Source: Sacculina carcini
Taxonomy: Eukaryota > Arthropoda > Thecostraca > Sacculinidae
DNA: 64,000 nt
Reading direction: 5' to 3'
NCBI GenBank assembly: GCA_916048095.2
Contig: OU696573.1
Coordinates: 7,171,806-7,235,805, forward strand
The position numbers were made by a program, and so were the translations under genes. Position 1 is the first letter of the stretch; every line of letters begins with the position of its first letter. Under the pieces are notes generated by a model, which did not search any database, had not been told where the DNA came from, and saw only the letters and a program-made list of their open reading frames with translations. Below, piece after piece: positions 53,301 through 64,000 of this stretch.

Positions 53301-56300
53301 ATGCATGTTTCTGACTCTACAGCTATTGCTCAATCTTGTCATTCCTCACATCTGGTTTCCCTCGTATGCACCAATTCTGATATTCCCAATCTCACCCAAT
53401 CTGCTCATATATCTCCCTTAGCCGTCAATAATTGTATTTCCTCCTTGGTTGGTCTGCTCAATATTCGGTCTGTACGCAGAGCCGTAGCAACCGCCCCCCG
53501 TACCCCCCGGCCGGGGGGGCCCCGAGTGTTGAGGGGCCCCGTTACTTCACGTATGACATTAAAATTTATCATATTATGTATAGCCTCTACCTTTTTGCTC
53601 AGATATTTTCACCTGAGCTTGTGTTATGTGATTATGTATAATAAATATATTCATTATTTGATGGTTTATTTATAATGGGGGCCCCAAGTGTTGCATTGGG
53701 GGGGGGCCCCAAGTGTTGCCTTGGGGGGCCCCAAGTGTTGCCTTCGGGGGGGGGGGGGGCTCATAAGTCCTCGCAACGGCTCTGTCTGTACGTAATAAAG
53801 CTAATTTTGTTTCTAATGTCATTCTCTATCACAACTTCTTACTCTTTTTTCTCACGGAGACCTGGCATTTTAACAGTGACGTTTCATCGTTTTCCGCCCA
53901 ACTTCCACTTCCATTTAACTTCTTCTCGCGATCTCGCATCTTCTCGAAAATCTTGCGGTGGTGGTGTCGGTGCTGTTTATCACTGTTCTTTATCTTTATC
54001 ACTTTTATCTACTCTACAATTCCCTTGTAGATCCTTTGAATACGCTGCATTCTCGCTTTCTTTTCCTTCACACCCTAAATTAGGTATTCTATTGTTATAT
54101 CGACACGATCACACTGGCACATCCTCAGTATTTCTATCTGAATTTGATACACTGCTATCTTTCCTCTCTGATACTTTCTCCCATAATTTCATTGTTCTAG
54201 GTGATTTTTATTTCTGGATTGACTCACCATCTCATGCGCATGTTTTTGATTTTCTAACTCTGCTCAATTCTTGGGATCTTTCCGTTGTGAACCGCATTGC
54301 TACTCACCTATCCGGTCACACCCTCGACCTTGTGATCTGTACGCACTCCTCCAGACTGTTTCTCCTCGATACATTCACTTACCCCCCTGATTCTCTCATA
54401 TCTGATCATAGCCTCATCACATTTTGTCTTTCTCTTCCTTCACCTTCTAAGCCTTCTTCCGCATCACTGATGCTTCGTGATTACAATTTTTTTTATCGTT
54501 TATTCTTTTGTCTTTTGGTTACCTCTATTCTGAATCCCTCAAACTATTTGTTCCTCCCACCACTCCTGCCTCAGTTTATATACGAGTCTCTCTCCCTGAT
54601 CAATGATCAGATCTTACCTTTGCGCTTACATCACTTTTGCTCTATATCTCCTCCTCCTCCCTGGTGGTCGTCCGATCTATCCCGCTTGCGTTCAGAATGC
54701 AGAGCCCGTGCGCGTTCTTGGCGGCGCTTTCGCTCTTCTTCATCATGGTTCTCTTTCTGTAGTGCCCGCAAATCATCAATCTTTTTTCTCTGTGGTTGCT
54801 TTGTCAAAATCTAATTTCTATCGTTCACAACTACGCCAACTCCAATCATATCGCTCACGATGGATGACTCTGAAAACTATTTCTGGTCGCTCTTCTAAGT
54901 CATCTTGCTCAATATCTGCCAGTGAATTCGCCTCATTTCTTGAAAAATTGCATCCTTGCAATCCAAACTACCCACTAGCACTTTTCCTCTCCAATTTTCT
55001 CCTTGCCTTAGCACTGTTTCCTCTTTTTCCTCCATTGCTCCGTCTACCACAGGACGTTTTCTTACCAAACTTCAGAGGTCTAAATGTCCCACTGACCCCA
55101 TACAATTTTCTGCTCTCTCTGATTATATTATACTCCTTACTCCACTTTTCACATATATGGTTAACTCTTCTTTCCTTCACGGTTCATTCTTAGCTTCCAA
55201 ACATGCCACTATACTGCCGATTCTCAAAAAATCAATTCTTGATCCCACTATTCCATGCAACTATCGTCCAATTTCTAGTCTATCTCTGTCTTCCAAGCTT
55301 CTAGAATCTGCCATCCTTGTTCAATTACGGACTATCATCTTGCCTGTTCTCGACCCTTGCCAATCTGGTTTTGTATCCCAGCACTCCACCGAAACACTTC
55401 TTCTCTGCCTCGCCAATGATCTATTCTCTAATTTTTCATTTGGAAATTCCGTGCTTCTGATTTTCTTAGATTTTTCTGCTGCCTTCGATCTAGTCGACCA
55501 CGAAATCCTATGCTGCGATCTTGCTCATCAAGGCCTCATATCTACTGCACTTTCTCTCCTTACCTCTTATCTAAACGATCGTTCCTATGCTGTTCGCAGT
55601 GATGCGGTTTTATCGTGCGACTTTCCTCTCACCTCTGGGGTTCCACAAGGCTCACTTCTAGGTCCTTTACTTTTCAGCTTATACGTATCATCCCTTTGTT
55701 CTATTCTCCTATCCGCAGCTATCCAGTTTCATTTCACGTATACGCTGACGACATCCAAATTAATTTTCCTCTTTCTCCTCATTCTTCAAATTTGGTCTCT
55801 ATGCTGCTCAACCAGATTTCTTCTTGGGCTGCTTCACGTAAATTTGTTCTCAACCCTGACAAAACAGAATAACTAGTATTTCACCCTCCTCGAATTTCTC
55901 CTCACTCTATCAACCTTAAGCTAGCCAATCAAATGCGCAATTTGGGTGTCTTGTTCAATCCTAACCTTTCTTTCTCGACTCATTTCTCTAAGCTTACCCG
56001 CTTGTGCCGCTTTTCACTCCGACAACTTTACTCTATTCGTTCGTTGATTGATGTCTCATCCGCTAGTCTTCTGGTTAACTCCTATATCTTTTCTAAGATC
56101 GACTATTGCAACTCGCTCTTCTTCCATCTTCCCTTGAAAACTATCCGCCAACACCAAGCAGTGATCAACCTTGCTTGTCGGTTTGTACTGAGGCTTCTTC
56201 CGCGAACCCCCACTTCGGTGCATATCCGGCAGATCGGTTGGTTACCTGCTCTTTCTCGTATCCGCTATAAGGTATTTTGTCTGGTCTTCAAACTTATCCA

Positions 56301-56547
56301 CTCTACCTCTTCTCCTTCTTATCTCCGTTCCCTATTGAATCTCAATAATCGTACTTCTTGTCGCATTCCTGTGCCATTAGTCTGTCCTCCTGCTCTTAAT
56401 CAATCTTCTTGGTCATCCAAATCTTTTAATTTCTCTGCTCCTCGTACCTATAACTCGCTTCCATCTTACCTTCACCACAAGTCTTCATTCCGATCCTTTT
56501 CTGCTGATCTTCATAAATATCTGCTCACTCGTTCTCTTGATGATTGA
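53301..56547 (+). pseudogene. LINE E ORF2: endonuclease and reverse transcriptase, broken
   Basis: Starts at 53301 with ...SLVGLLNIRSV; the MITE at 53477-53784 splits the second endonuclease strand, which continues RNKANFVSNVI, LFFLTETWHFN. Later blocks: FIVLGDFYFWIDSPS (Asn of GDFN replaced by Tyr), LISDHSLITF. RT: LPILKKSILDPTIPCNYRPI, LDPCQSGFVSQHSTETLLL, LLIFLDFSAAFDLVDHEIL, LTSGVPQGSLLGPLLFSLYV (frame 2), then after a frameshift FHVYADDIQINFPLS (YADD present), a stop at 55870, and NLGVLFNPNLSFSTHFSKL, IDYCNSLFFHLPLKTIRQHQ, IRQIGWLPALSRIRYKVFC. L2-type motifs. Several frameshifts and stops; inactive. Confidence 0.92.
53477..53784. mobile_element. G-rich MITE with 8-bp duplication, 308 bp
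   Basis: Ends read inward are CAGAGCCGTAGCAACCGCC and CAGAGCCGTTGCGAGGACT. The 8-bp repeat TCTGTACG flanks it exactly (53469-53476 and 53785-53792). The interior contains GGGGGCCCC-type palindromes and a 13-base G run (about 53746-53758). Removing it restores NIRSV-RNKANF in the LINE. Likely hAT by duplication length; nnnTAnnn is not satisfied. Confidence 0.9.
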
Positions 56548-57035
56548 ATGTATTATTTGTCTTTAGTTATATGTGTGTTGTTCGTGCTGATCGTCCTGTG
56601 TTGTACCCTCGTTGTGCTTGCTTGATATTTGTCTTTTAATCACTGTGAATTATCTGCTTTCGTTGCTGCGTCCAGTTTTTGCATCTCTTGCATTCGTCGT
56701 TGTCTGGTCAGGCTTCGCCCTGCTACTGGTAACCGTTTTATTCCAGTACAACCAGATTCATGGTCGAGTCGTCGGCGAATAAACCGGCTCCCCCACTGTT
56801 CTCCAGTGAGGAGGGTGGCTAGACACCCGACAGGAAAAAAACAAAACCTGTTTCAAGGGCGGATGAGCTATCTGATAGCCAACGGCCATCTAGCATGTTC
56901 CAGTTTGCAAACGTGTTTTCATTTTTATATTTGTGCCTAATCCCTGCTCGCTGTGATGTTCCTGTCGGTTGAGTTTTTCGCGCCTGTGTATAAATATGTG
57001 CGCCATATTAAATATATGTTGTTGTTGTTGTTGTT
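56548..57035 (+). other. 3' UTR and (GTT)n tail of LINE E
   Basis: Non-coding; contains CCGGCTCCCCCACTGTTCTCC and ends ATATATGTTGTTGTTGTTG before rejoining LINE D sequence. Confidence 0.75.
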
Positions 57036-57083
57036 AAATCATCAGCGGAAACAAGGATGATCGTGTCGTCAGCGTACATTGTT

Positions 57084-57740
57084 AACCCATTAATGCCTAG
57101 GTTAACCAAAATAGGTAGATGAGTGATTTTCACAGGAACGCCTATTTATGGCACACTCAACACGTGTAGTAAATTTCATAGAGGAATATTTCATAGTTTT
57201 TAAGATATGAACTGTCCAGTTTTCTGGACGCTGGGCACCTAACAGTAGAATTATTCCATATATACGAAGAAAACACCTTCATCATATACGATCCATTTTA
57301 TTACGAGTTTTAGGTCAAACTACCAAGACTCAGAGGCGATAAATGGTCTAATGCCCACCCCCCGAAGGCAATAATTTTGACCCCCATTATCAGCGACGGC
57401 GTCAGGATTTTTACGATGGGGGGCTGAGGGAGGTAAGGATGAAGTTGTGGAGGATTGGCGAGACATGAAAGGCTACACTCGAACGCTGACTACATAGTAT
57501 TATAATAAGGGACTGGGGCACACTGATTGAGTCTTCGAACTTGAGCCATAATTGAAGGACATTATATACTGAACGAAACGAGGTGAATGCCATAGAATAG
57601 AACATATAACGGCACAATGACACACATGCAAACGTGTGTGTGCAACGTGTGCAAACATCAAATTACAGTAACAAATACCTAATTACTTTAAGACAAATAA
57701 GATTACTGTAGGACAATATAGTTTAATTTACAGTGGTAAG
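57084..57740. other. Unassigned DNA, possible decayed elements
   Basis: Starts TTAACCCATTAATGCCTAGG, which recalls a TTAA-flanked piggyBac-like end, but no matching opposite end was found. A GATGGGGGGCTGAGG stretch at about 57413 resembles a G-rich MITE end. No gene. Confidence 0.4.
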
Positions 57741-57749
57741 AAATATGTA

Positions 57750-58042
57750 TGTGTATGATTATTATTTGGGAGGGGGCTTATGGGGGATTGGCATATTTCG
57801 GGGGGGCTGTACCCCTCAAGACCCACTTGGCGCCGCAACTGCACATCATAAATACAGCACCATTATAATAGAGGTACGACTTAGGGAAAATGCTATTTCG
57901 AGCAGCCCCTCGGTCTCCTAGAGACTTACGACACCTTTTTACGCTATTTTATAATAAATTTCAATAGCATGTGTCAGTCAACGGGGCTCCTCAACACTCC
58001 GGCCGCCCCGGCGGGGGTGCTGGGGTTGTTGCTACGGTTCTG
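57750..58042. mobile_element. Second, diverged copy of the G-rich MITE
   Basis: The right end, read inward, is CAGAACCGTAGCAACAACCC followed by CCGCCGGGGCGGCCGGAGTG and TTGAGGAGCCCC, the same order as at 53477. The left boundary is not clear; G-rich sequence runs back to about 57765. No exact duplication could be defined. Confidence 0.55.
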
Positions 58043-58520
58043 CCAGGACTATCATATTTACGACTCCAATACAACCTATTGTTTGGATATTCAGCATATC
58101 AACTCAACATGAATCCTCCAAGCACTACTGAAATATCATCTGCTGTCACATTCAGCGATCTATTTTGTTGGACTGCATACATATCTGTCTGTGCAACAAG
58201 GTTTCAATGAACGTTTGATCTAAACAATTTGAAAAGCTCACACTCTGTAGCAGTTGATACGACATCATCAGATAGAAGAGAGCTCCAGTTGGTGGCAGTA
58301 TATAATAAATTCAGGACAATATGGATGAACATCAGATTTTATATTCATCATCAAAAATCAACACAGAAGCAGTAAGATATCGATTTGCTGAGTCCATCTT
58401 GTGTTTGTTACAATGCATAAGCGTATCAATTAATCAGTAGAAACCCTAAATTATATCAATTATAAAAAAAATAAAAGTATTAGTTCATTTTTATAATACG
58501 TAAGCTTTTAATGATCAAGT
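58043..58520. other. Unassigned DNA
   Basis: No gene or element recognised. Confidence 0.4.
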
Positions 58521-58539
58521 GTCTATATATATATATCTA

Positions 58540-60468
58540 TATATATAAAAGAGATCCTCTGTGTGTGTGTGTGTGTGTGTGTCTGTGTGTGTGTTCGACC
58601 CTCCTTGGTCCATTTTCTATCAGCTATTATTCGGCCACCACTCAGCCTACCCGCTAACAATTTATACCATCACGTTGGAAATTTTCTTGTCTACACTTTA
58701 GATTAAATTTTAAATTTCAAAAATGAAATCAAAAAAAGTTATAGCGGTGAAAAGACAAAATGAACCCTGAAAAATGCGAAAATTGTGGTCAATGCTCTGC
58801 CATCTACTCCTCATAAACCAGAAATGGTACAGCCAAACAGATTATACCACTGTGTAGAGAATTTTCTGTTCTACAAGATAGGTTATAATTCATATCCAAA
58901 AATAGAACATAAAAGATGTAAACATCACAAAATTTCAATCTATATTCAAAATTATATTTATACTCCACGCGTCCGATTTTCTATACTTTTTTCTCTATGT
59001 ATCAAAAACTAATTATCACACAACTAAATAAATAATACCATCATGCTGGGAATTTTGTTTGCTACAACACGGTATAATTGTTAATTTTCCAAAGTGTATT
59101 AAAAAAATGTTACGGCGGTGTGAAGTCAAAATGACAAAGTCAAAAATGCAAAATTAGCACTGGAAACCGTGAATGTTTTGGTAAATATTCCCCTATCTAT
59201 TCCTCATAAACCAGCAATGGTACAGCTATAAAAATTATACTATTGTGTAGATAATTTTGTGTTCTACAAGAAAAGTTATAATTTATACCCACAAATGATA
59301 CAAAAAATGTGTAAAATTGGCAAAATTGTCAAATACATCCAAAATTACACTTGATCACCGGGCGCCTAAATTAATTCATTTTTCTACCTATTTCTCAGGA
59401 ACTATTTGTCACACATTAAAATAAATTATATCATCGTGCTGGAAATTGTATTTTTTAAAATGCGGTATAATTCTTAATTTTCCAAAGTGTATCTGAAGGA
59501 AGTGACGGCGGTGTAAAGTCAAAAGGACATATTGCCAATTTGACAGCTATTATGCGCACTTGCGATTACACAGGAATATACTACTGTGTAGATAATTTTG
59601 TGTTCTACAAGAAAAGGTGTAATTTATACCCACAAATGATACAAAAAACGTGTAAAATTGGCAAAATTCTCAAATACATCCAAAATGACACTTGAACACC
59701 GGGTGACTACAATTTATTCATTTTTATACCCATTTCTCAGGAACTATTTGTCATACATTAAAATTAATTATACCATCGTGCTAGAAATTTTGTTTCCTAC
59801 AGTACGGTATAATTATTAATTTTCCAAAGTGTATCTGAAGGAAGTTACGCCGGTGTAAAGTCAAAATGTCATGTTGCCAATTTGACAGCTATTATGCGTA
59901 CTTGCGATTACACATGAATATACACTGATTAAATTTCACTGAAGTCCAATCACAATTTACGCACTTGCGATTACACAGGAATATACTACTGTGTAGAGAA
60001 TTTTGTGTTCTACAAGATAAGCTATAATTTATACCCACAAATGATACAAAAAACGTGTAAAATTGGCAAAATTCTCAAATACATCCAAAATTACACTTGA
60101 ACACCGGGCGACTAAAATTAATTCATTTTTCTACTATTTCTCAGTAACTATTTGTTACACATAAAAATAAATTATACCATCGTTCTAGAAATCTTTTCTT
60201 CTACAATACGGTATAATTTGTAATTTTCCAAAGGGTATCTGAAGGAAGTTACGGCGGTGTAAAGTCAAAAGGACATATTGCCAATTTGACAGCTATTATG
60301 TGCACTTGCGATTACACAGGAATATACACCGATTAAATTTCACTGAAGCCCAATCACAATTAAGAATGCATCATATTATCTCCAAGCATGGATGGTGTGG
60401 TTTTATTGCGTACAGTTTAATTAATGCTACACTCTACTGAATATAAAGGCTTTATTGTCCTCAATAAC
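58540..60468 (+). repeat. Repeat A, copy 5, with an internal triplication
   Basis: Begins AAGAGATCCTCTGTGTGTGTG after a (TA)n stretch and continues as the reverse complement of 12640-13873. A ~350-400-bp internal unit (TGTGTAGATAATTTTGTGTTC ... TGCGATTACACAGGAATATAC) is present three times in a row (about 59240-59575, 59578-59930, 59980-60330), whereas copies 1 and 2 have one. Short self-complementary words TGTAGA...TCTACA recur in each unit. Confidence 0.85.
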
Positions 60469-63400
60469 GTTCCGCACGACGGGCGGGTAAAATGCTATTG
60501 GGAACAAAGTAAACTACTGAATTTAACTGTGTAATTTAATTGGTTTAATTTCAAGTTGCATAAGCATAAGTTGCATAAGGATATGGGTTGCAATATCATG
60601 TAATGCCAACTTATGCTGTTTTAGCGGAAGCATTAACCTGGAATTATAGAGATGACAGAAGGTTGCATTGTTTTGATAGTGTTGTGGAAAAACATGTTTT
60701 CTAAATTGAAACATAAATTTCACATTTAGACTTTTAGATTAGCTATAACTTTCCTGTGGGTTTGTTTTTCTTTTTCAATTTGCACTAATTTTTTTATGAA
60801 TTGAATATTAATTATATTTTATGAATTGTTCCGCACGACGGGCGAATTAAATGTATCTATAAAGAGTGGGTTTAAATGATAGCGAGGTATATGATATTTT
60901 GCTAGCAGTAAATATTCTAGCGATAAAAGTAGAATAGCTCTTAAGCAAATGATTTTGGAGAATGATGTGAACCTTTAAATATATTTTGCGATCTGATGAT
61001 ATATGTATTAGAAATAATACGTAGCAGAATATAGATTGCATAATATAATATCGGCTGTAATATCAAGGGCTGCATTATCGATGTAATCCAAAAAATAACA
61101 ACTGTATGAATATGATGCATTAGTGGAAGCATTAACCGGGAATTATGAGATAATATGATAATGGTGTAAAATTATATCGCATTATGCAACAAATGTGAAT
61201 TTAGCTACCTTACAGTTTGGTCCCGATACTATATTGGCGGGTTGAGAGAAAAGTATTGGTGGGCCGCGTGTTTGGGACCCCTGGGGTAGATAATCTCAGT
61301 CTTCTGATTACAAATTATGATCGCATCAGTATATTTTGTGATCACAAACTAATAAGTTAAATCACCTCAGACTAGGCTGAGAGCGGTCAAGATTGAATGG
61401 TTGGGTTGGGTTGGGTAGGTTTGACTCAGGTTATATTGGGTTTTAATGATAGCGGAAAATATATAAATTTTAACAATAAATATTATAGCGGTAAAAGTGA
61501 AATAGTACTTAAGCAAATGATATTGGGGAATGATGTTAAGTAATAAATATAGTTTGGAAACAGTCTGATGAAAAGATTTCATCATCTTTCATTGTTTGTT
61601 TCGTGTTTGTGTTCTGAATTATACCACACGACGGGCAGATTTATATATCAGGCGGGTTGAGGGATAATATTTGTCAAAATAAGAACAAAAATATTCACAT
61701 TTAGACTTTTCTATTGGTTAAGATATTTATAGGTTACATTTTTTGCTTTTCAATTTGTATTCATTATATTTTATGGATTTGATATGAATTTTATTGTATG
61801 AATTGTTCCGCACGACGGGTGGGTTTAAAAAAGTGTTTTTAGATCATTTTTTCAAATGGTTCATTTAAAAAAAAGTTTTTTTATAAATAAAAATGTTCCG
61901 CGGGCAGCAACTATAGACAATAGAACGTTCAATTTACCCTGTAGAATTAATCCATACACAAAACCAATGGATTTGACTTCAAGATGCAGAACGGATCGTG
62001 TTCGAGTTCTGAATTATTCAGCACGACGGGCGGGTTTAAAAATGACTCAGGCGGACTGAGGGGAAATATTGTGTCGAAATAAAAATAATTAAACTTATAA
62101 TTTTCAATTGATTAATATTTTTATGAGTGTACCCTATTTCATTTTTATTTTTCCATATTTTTTATGAATTTCATGTTATGAATTGCTCCGCACAACGGGC
62201 GGGTTTTAATGCTATATATATACATAAAGAAGAAATTATCTGTCTGTCTGTGTATGTATGCTTGAATATGAGGTGACATAATTGCGCTGGCTCATGGTTC
62301 GCTGGTTCAATTATCAGGGGCTTCAAACGCAAACGAAGCGATGGCTCATTTTTATGAAATAAAAATGTCCCGCGGGCAGCAATAAAACGTTCAATTTCAC
62401 CGTATAGAATGAATTCATATACAAAACTAATGGATTTGACTTCAAGAACCAGAACGGATGGTGTTCGAGTTCTGAATTTTTCCTCACGTCGGGCGGGTTT
62501 AAATATGAGGCGGGTTGAGTGAAAATATTTTGTCAAAATAAAATTAAAAATAATGAAATTTAGACTTTTTAATTGATTAAGGTCTTCATGAGTTTGCCTT
62601 ATTTATTTTTAATTTGCAATATTTTTATGAATTGTTCCGCACAACGGGCGGGTTTTAATGCGGTTTTAATGCTATATATATACATAAAGAAGAAATTATC
62701 TGTCTGTCTGTGTATGTATGCTTGAATATGAGGTGACATAATTGCGCTGGTTCATGCTGGTTGCGCTGGTTTACACATTTATATTTTTATATTGGATAAG
62801 CTTTTTGCTTTTTGATTCATTATATTTTATTAATAGTTCCGCACGACGGGCGGGTTTAAATACGAGGCTGTTTGAGGGAAAACATTTTGCCACATCTAAA
62901 ATAAAAACATTCATATTTAGACTTTTCTATTGTTTAAGACTTTTTATGGGTTTACTTTTTATTTTTTATTTCTAATCGTTTTTTATTAATTCAATATTTA
63001 TTTTACTTTATTTATTGTTCTGCTCAACGGGCGGGTTTTAATGATAGATGGTGATGTTGAGTTATAAATATATTTTGAAAACATTATGATAAAAAAATTA
63101 GTCATTTTTCATTGTTTTGTGTCTGAGTTCTGAATCATTCAGCACGACGGGCAGGTTTAAATATGAGGCGGTTTAGGCAAACTATTTTGTCAAAATAATA
63201 TAAAAATATAGAAATTTAGACTTTTTATGGGTTTACTCTTTTCTTTATTAATTCATATTTATTTTCTCTTATAAATTGAATAAAAATTTAATGGTATAAA
63301 TTGTTTCGCACGACGGGCCGGTTTATATGCTAGAATTTCCATTGTTTGTTGTGTTTTTGTTCTGAATTATTCCGCACGACGGGCAGGCTCAAATATGAGG

Positions 63401-64000
63401 CGGATTGAGGGATAATATTTTGTCAAGTTTAAATTTAAAATATTGACATTTTGAGTTTTTTATTGGTGAACGTATATACAGGTTAAATTTTTTGCTTTTT
63501 TATTTGTATTCAGTATTTTATGGATTGAATATGAATTTTACTTTATGAATTGTTCCGCACGACGGGCGGGCTCAAATCTATATATATATATATATAAATA
63601 TAAAAGAAATTATCTGTCTGTCTGTGTGCGTGTATGCTTGAATATGAGGTGACCTAACTGCGCGGGCTCAATGGTATAGATCAGGGCCTTGAAACGTAAA
63701 CGAAGCGATGGATCATGTTTATGAGATAATATTGTCCCGGGGGCATCAACTGTAGACAATAGAACGTTTAATTTCACCGTGTAAAACGAGTTCATATACA
63801 AAACTAACGGATTTGACTTCAAGGTCCAGAACGGATCGTGTTTGAGTTCTGAATTATTCCGCACGTCGGGCGGGTTTAAATATGAGGCGGGCTGAGGGAA
63901 AATATTTTGTCCAAATAAAATAAAAAATAATGAAATTTAGACTTTTCGATTGATTTAGGTTTTTATGCGTTTGCCATATAAATTTTTTAATTTGCAATAT
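60469..64000 (+). repeat. GC-rich motif array, right copy
   Basis: Fifteen or so plus-oriented copies of TTCCGCACGACGGGCGGG or close variants: about 60470, 60829, 61624, 61806, 62015, 62185, 62480, 62633, 62838, 63020, 63137, 63308, 63372, 63552 and 63862. They are separated by AT-rich blocks of roughly 60-400 bp with a recurring TTGAGGGAAAATATTTTGTCAAAAT phrase after the motif and ATTTTATGAATTG before it. Three segments with ATTATCTGTCTGTCTGTGT and AAACGAAGCGATGG (62220-62460, 62690-62760, 63600-63830) are a second repeat type within the array. The array runs out of the window. The 121- and 84-codon minus frames here are repeat sequence. Confidence 0.85.

Larger units (their letters stand above)
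52020..57035 (+). mobile_element. LINE family E (L2-like), near full length
   Basis: 5.0 kb: short 5' UTR, ORF1 with PHD finger (52155-53270), ORF2 with endonuclease and RT (53301-56547), 3' UTR and a (GTT)n tail (57015-57035). It lies inside the RT of LINE D in opposite orientation and itself carries a G-rich MITE (53477-53784). No target duplication is obvious, which is common for this group. Confidence 0.9.
50447..57083 (-). mobile_element. LINE family D (C-like), split by nested insertions
   Basis: Minus-strand LINE whose 3' tail is (TTGAAC)n at 50447-50464. Coding pieces are 51420-50920 (C-terminal domain), 52018-51707 (RT end) and 57083-57036 (RT with MYADDTIILVSADD). Removing the hAT MITE at 51371-51706 and the L2 LINE at 52020-57035 brings these pieces into the same order as in LINE C. 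The element is 5'-truncated at about 57083, where another sequence begins with TTAACCC. Confidence 0.85.

Noticed and set aside
10860..62100. Giant mobile element bounded by inverted repeat A blocks
   Set aside because: The left (10.9-13.9 kb) and right (58.5-62.1 kb) blocks are inverted and co-linear, but further copies lie outside and inside that interval, the arms differ by indels, and the interior holds a host gene and unrelated transposons. Independent insertions explain it better.
62171..63864. Minus-strand frames with PSLRLRLKPLI / PSLRLRFKALI as a protein family
   Set aside because: The similarity follows from the underlying DNA repeat; the frames start and stop at different places and run through the GC-rich motif and TA tracts.

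Overview
This window looks like AT-rich, repeat-dense animal nuclear DNA. The evidence is one spliced host gene with a GT-AG intron, Penelope-like elements (PLEs) with GIY-YIG endonucleases, hAT, piggyBac, Gypsy and CR1/L2-type elements, and many long (TA)n and (GT)n tracts. The only host gene I can support is a core alpha-1,3-fucosyltransferase of the FucTA type, which points to an invertebrate (arthropod most likely, mollusc not excluded). No bacterial features, operons, CRISPR arrays, rRNA or convincing tRNA genes were seen.

Layout. 0.8-2.5 kb: a non-coding repeat (here 'repeat A') and its associated array of an 18-bp GC-rich motif. 2.77-4.70 kb: two different hAT elements inserted side by side, sharing one 8-bp target site. 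4.77-6.83 kb: a pair of 200-bp inverted arms around a PLE fragment with inverted tails. 7.4-9.5 kb: three more PLE fragments. 9.5-13.9 kb: a large reverse copy of repeat A and its motif array. 13.9-15.9 kb: the longest PLE (RT plus endonuclease) with an inverted 5' junction. 16-27 kb: decayed transposons, an internally deleted piggyBac whose empty-site paralogue lies 4 kb away, a 0.95-kb hAT-type MITE with perfect 8-bp duplications, and a 1.3-kb element with TAGGGCTG termini. 27.2-35.9 kb: the two-exon fucosyltransferase; its 7.2-kb intron holds a complete but broken antisense Gypsy element. 36-45 kb: LINE fragments in both orientations, a Gypsy fragment and another PLE tail. 45.2-48.2 kb: a 5'-truncated LINE whose long ORF has one in-frame stop. 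50.4-57.1 kb: a minus-strand LINE split by an L2-type LINE, with separate hAT MITEs inserted in each. 58.5-64 kb: repeat A and its motif array again, inverted relative to the left blocks.

How the parts relate. The fucosyltransferase is predicted to act in the Golgi on N-glycan cores. Almost everything else is mobile DNA, and its insertion order can be partly read from target-site duplications and interrupted reading frames. The most unusual signal is in the PLEs: hammerhead-ribozyme-like cores (CTGANGA, stem II, GAAA) occur at seven places, and in three PLE families the last A of the CTGANGA core is also the A of an ATGG start context that opens a reading frame conserved between the families.
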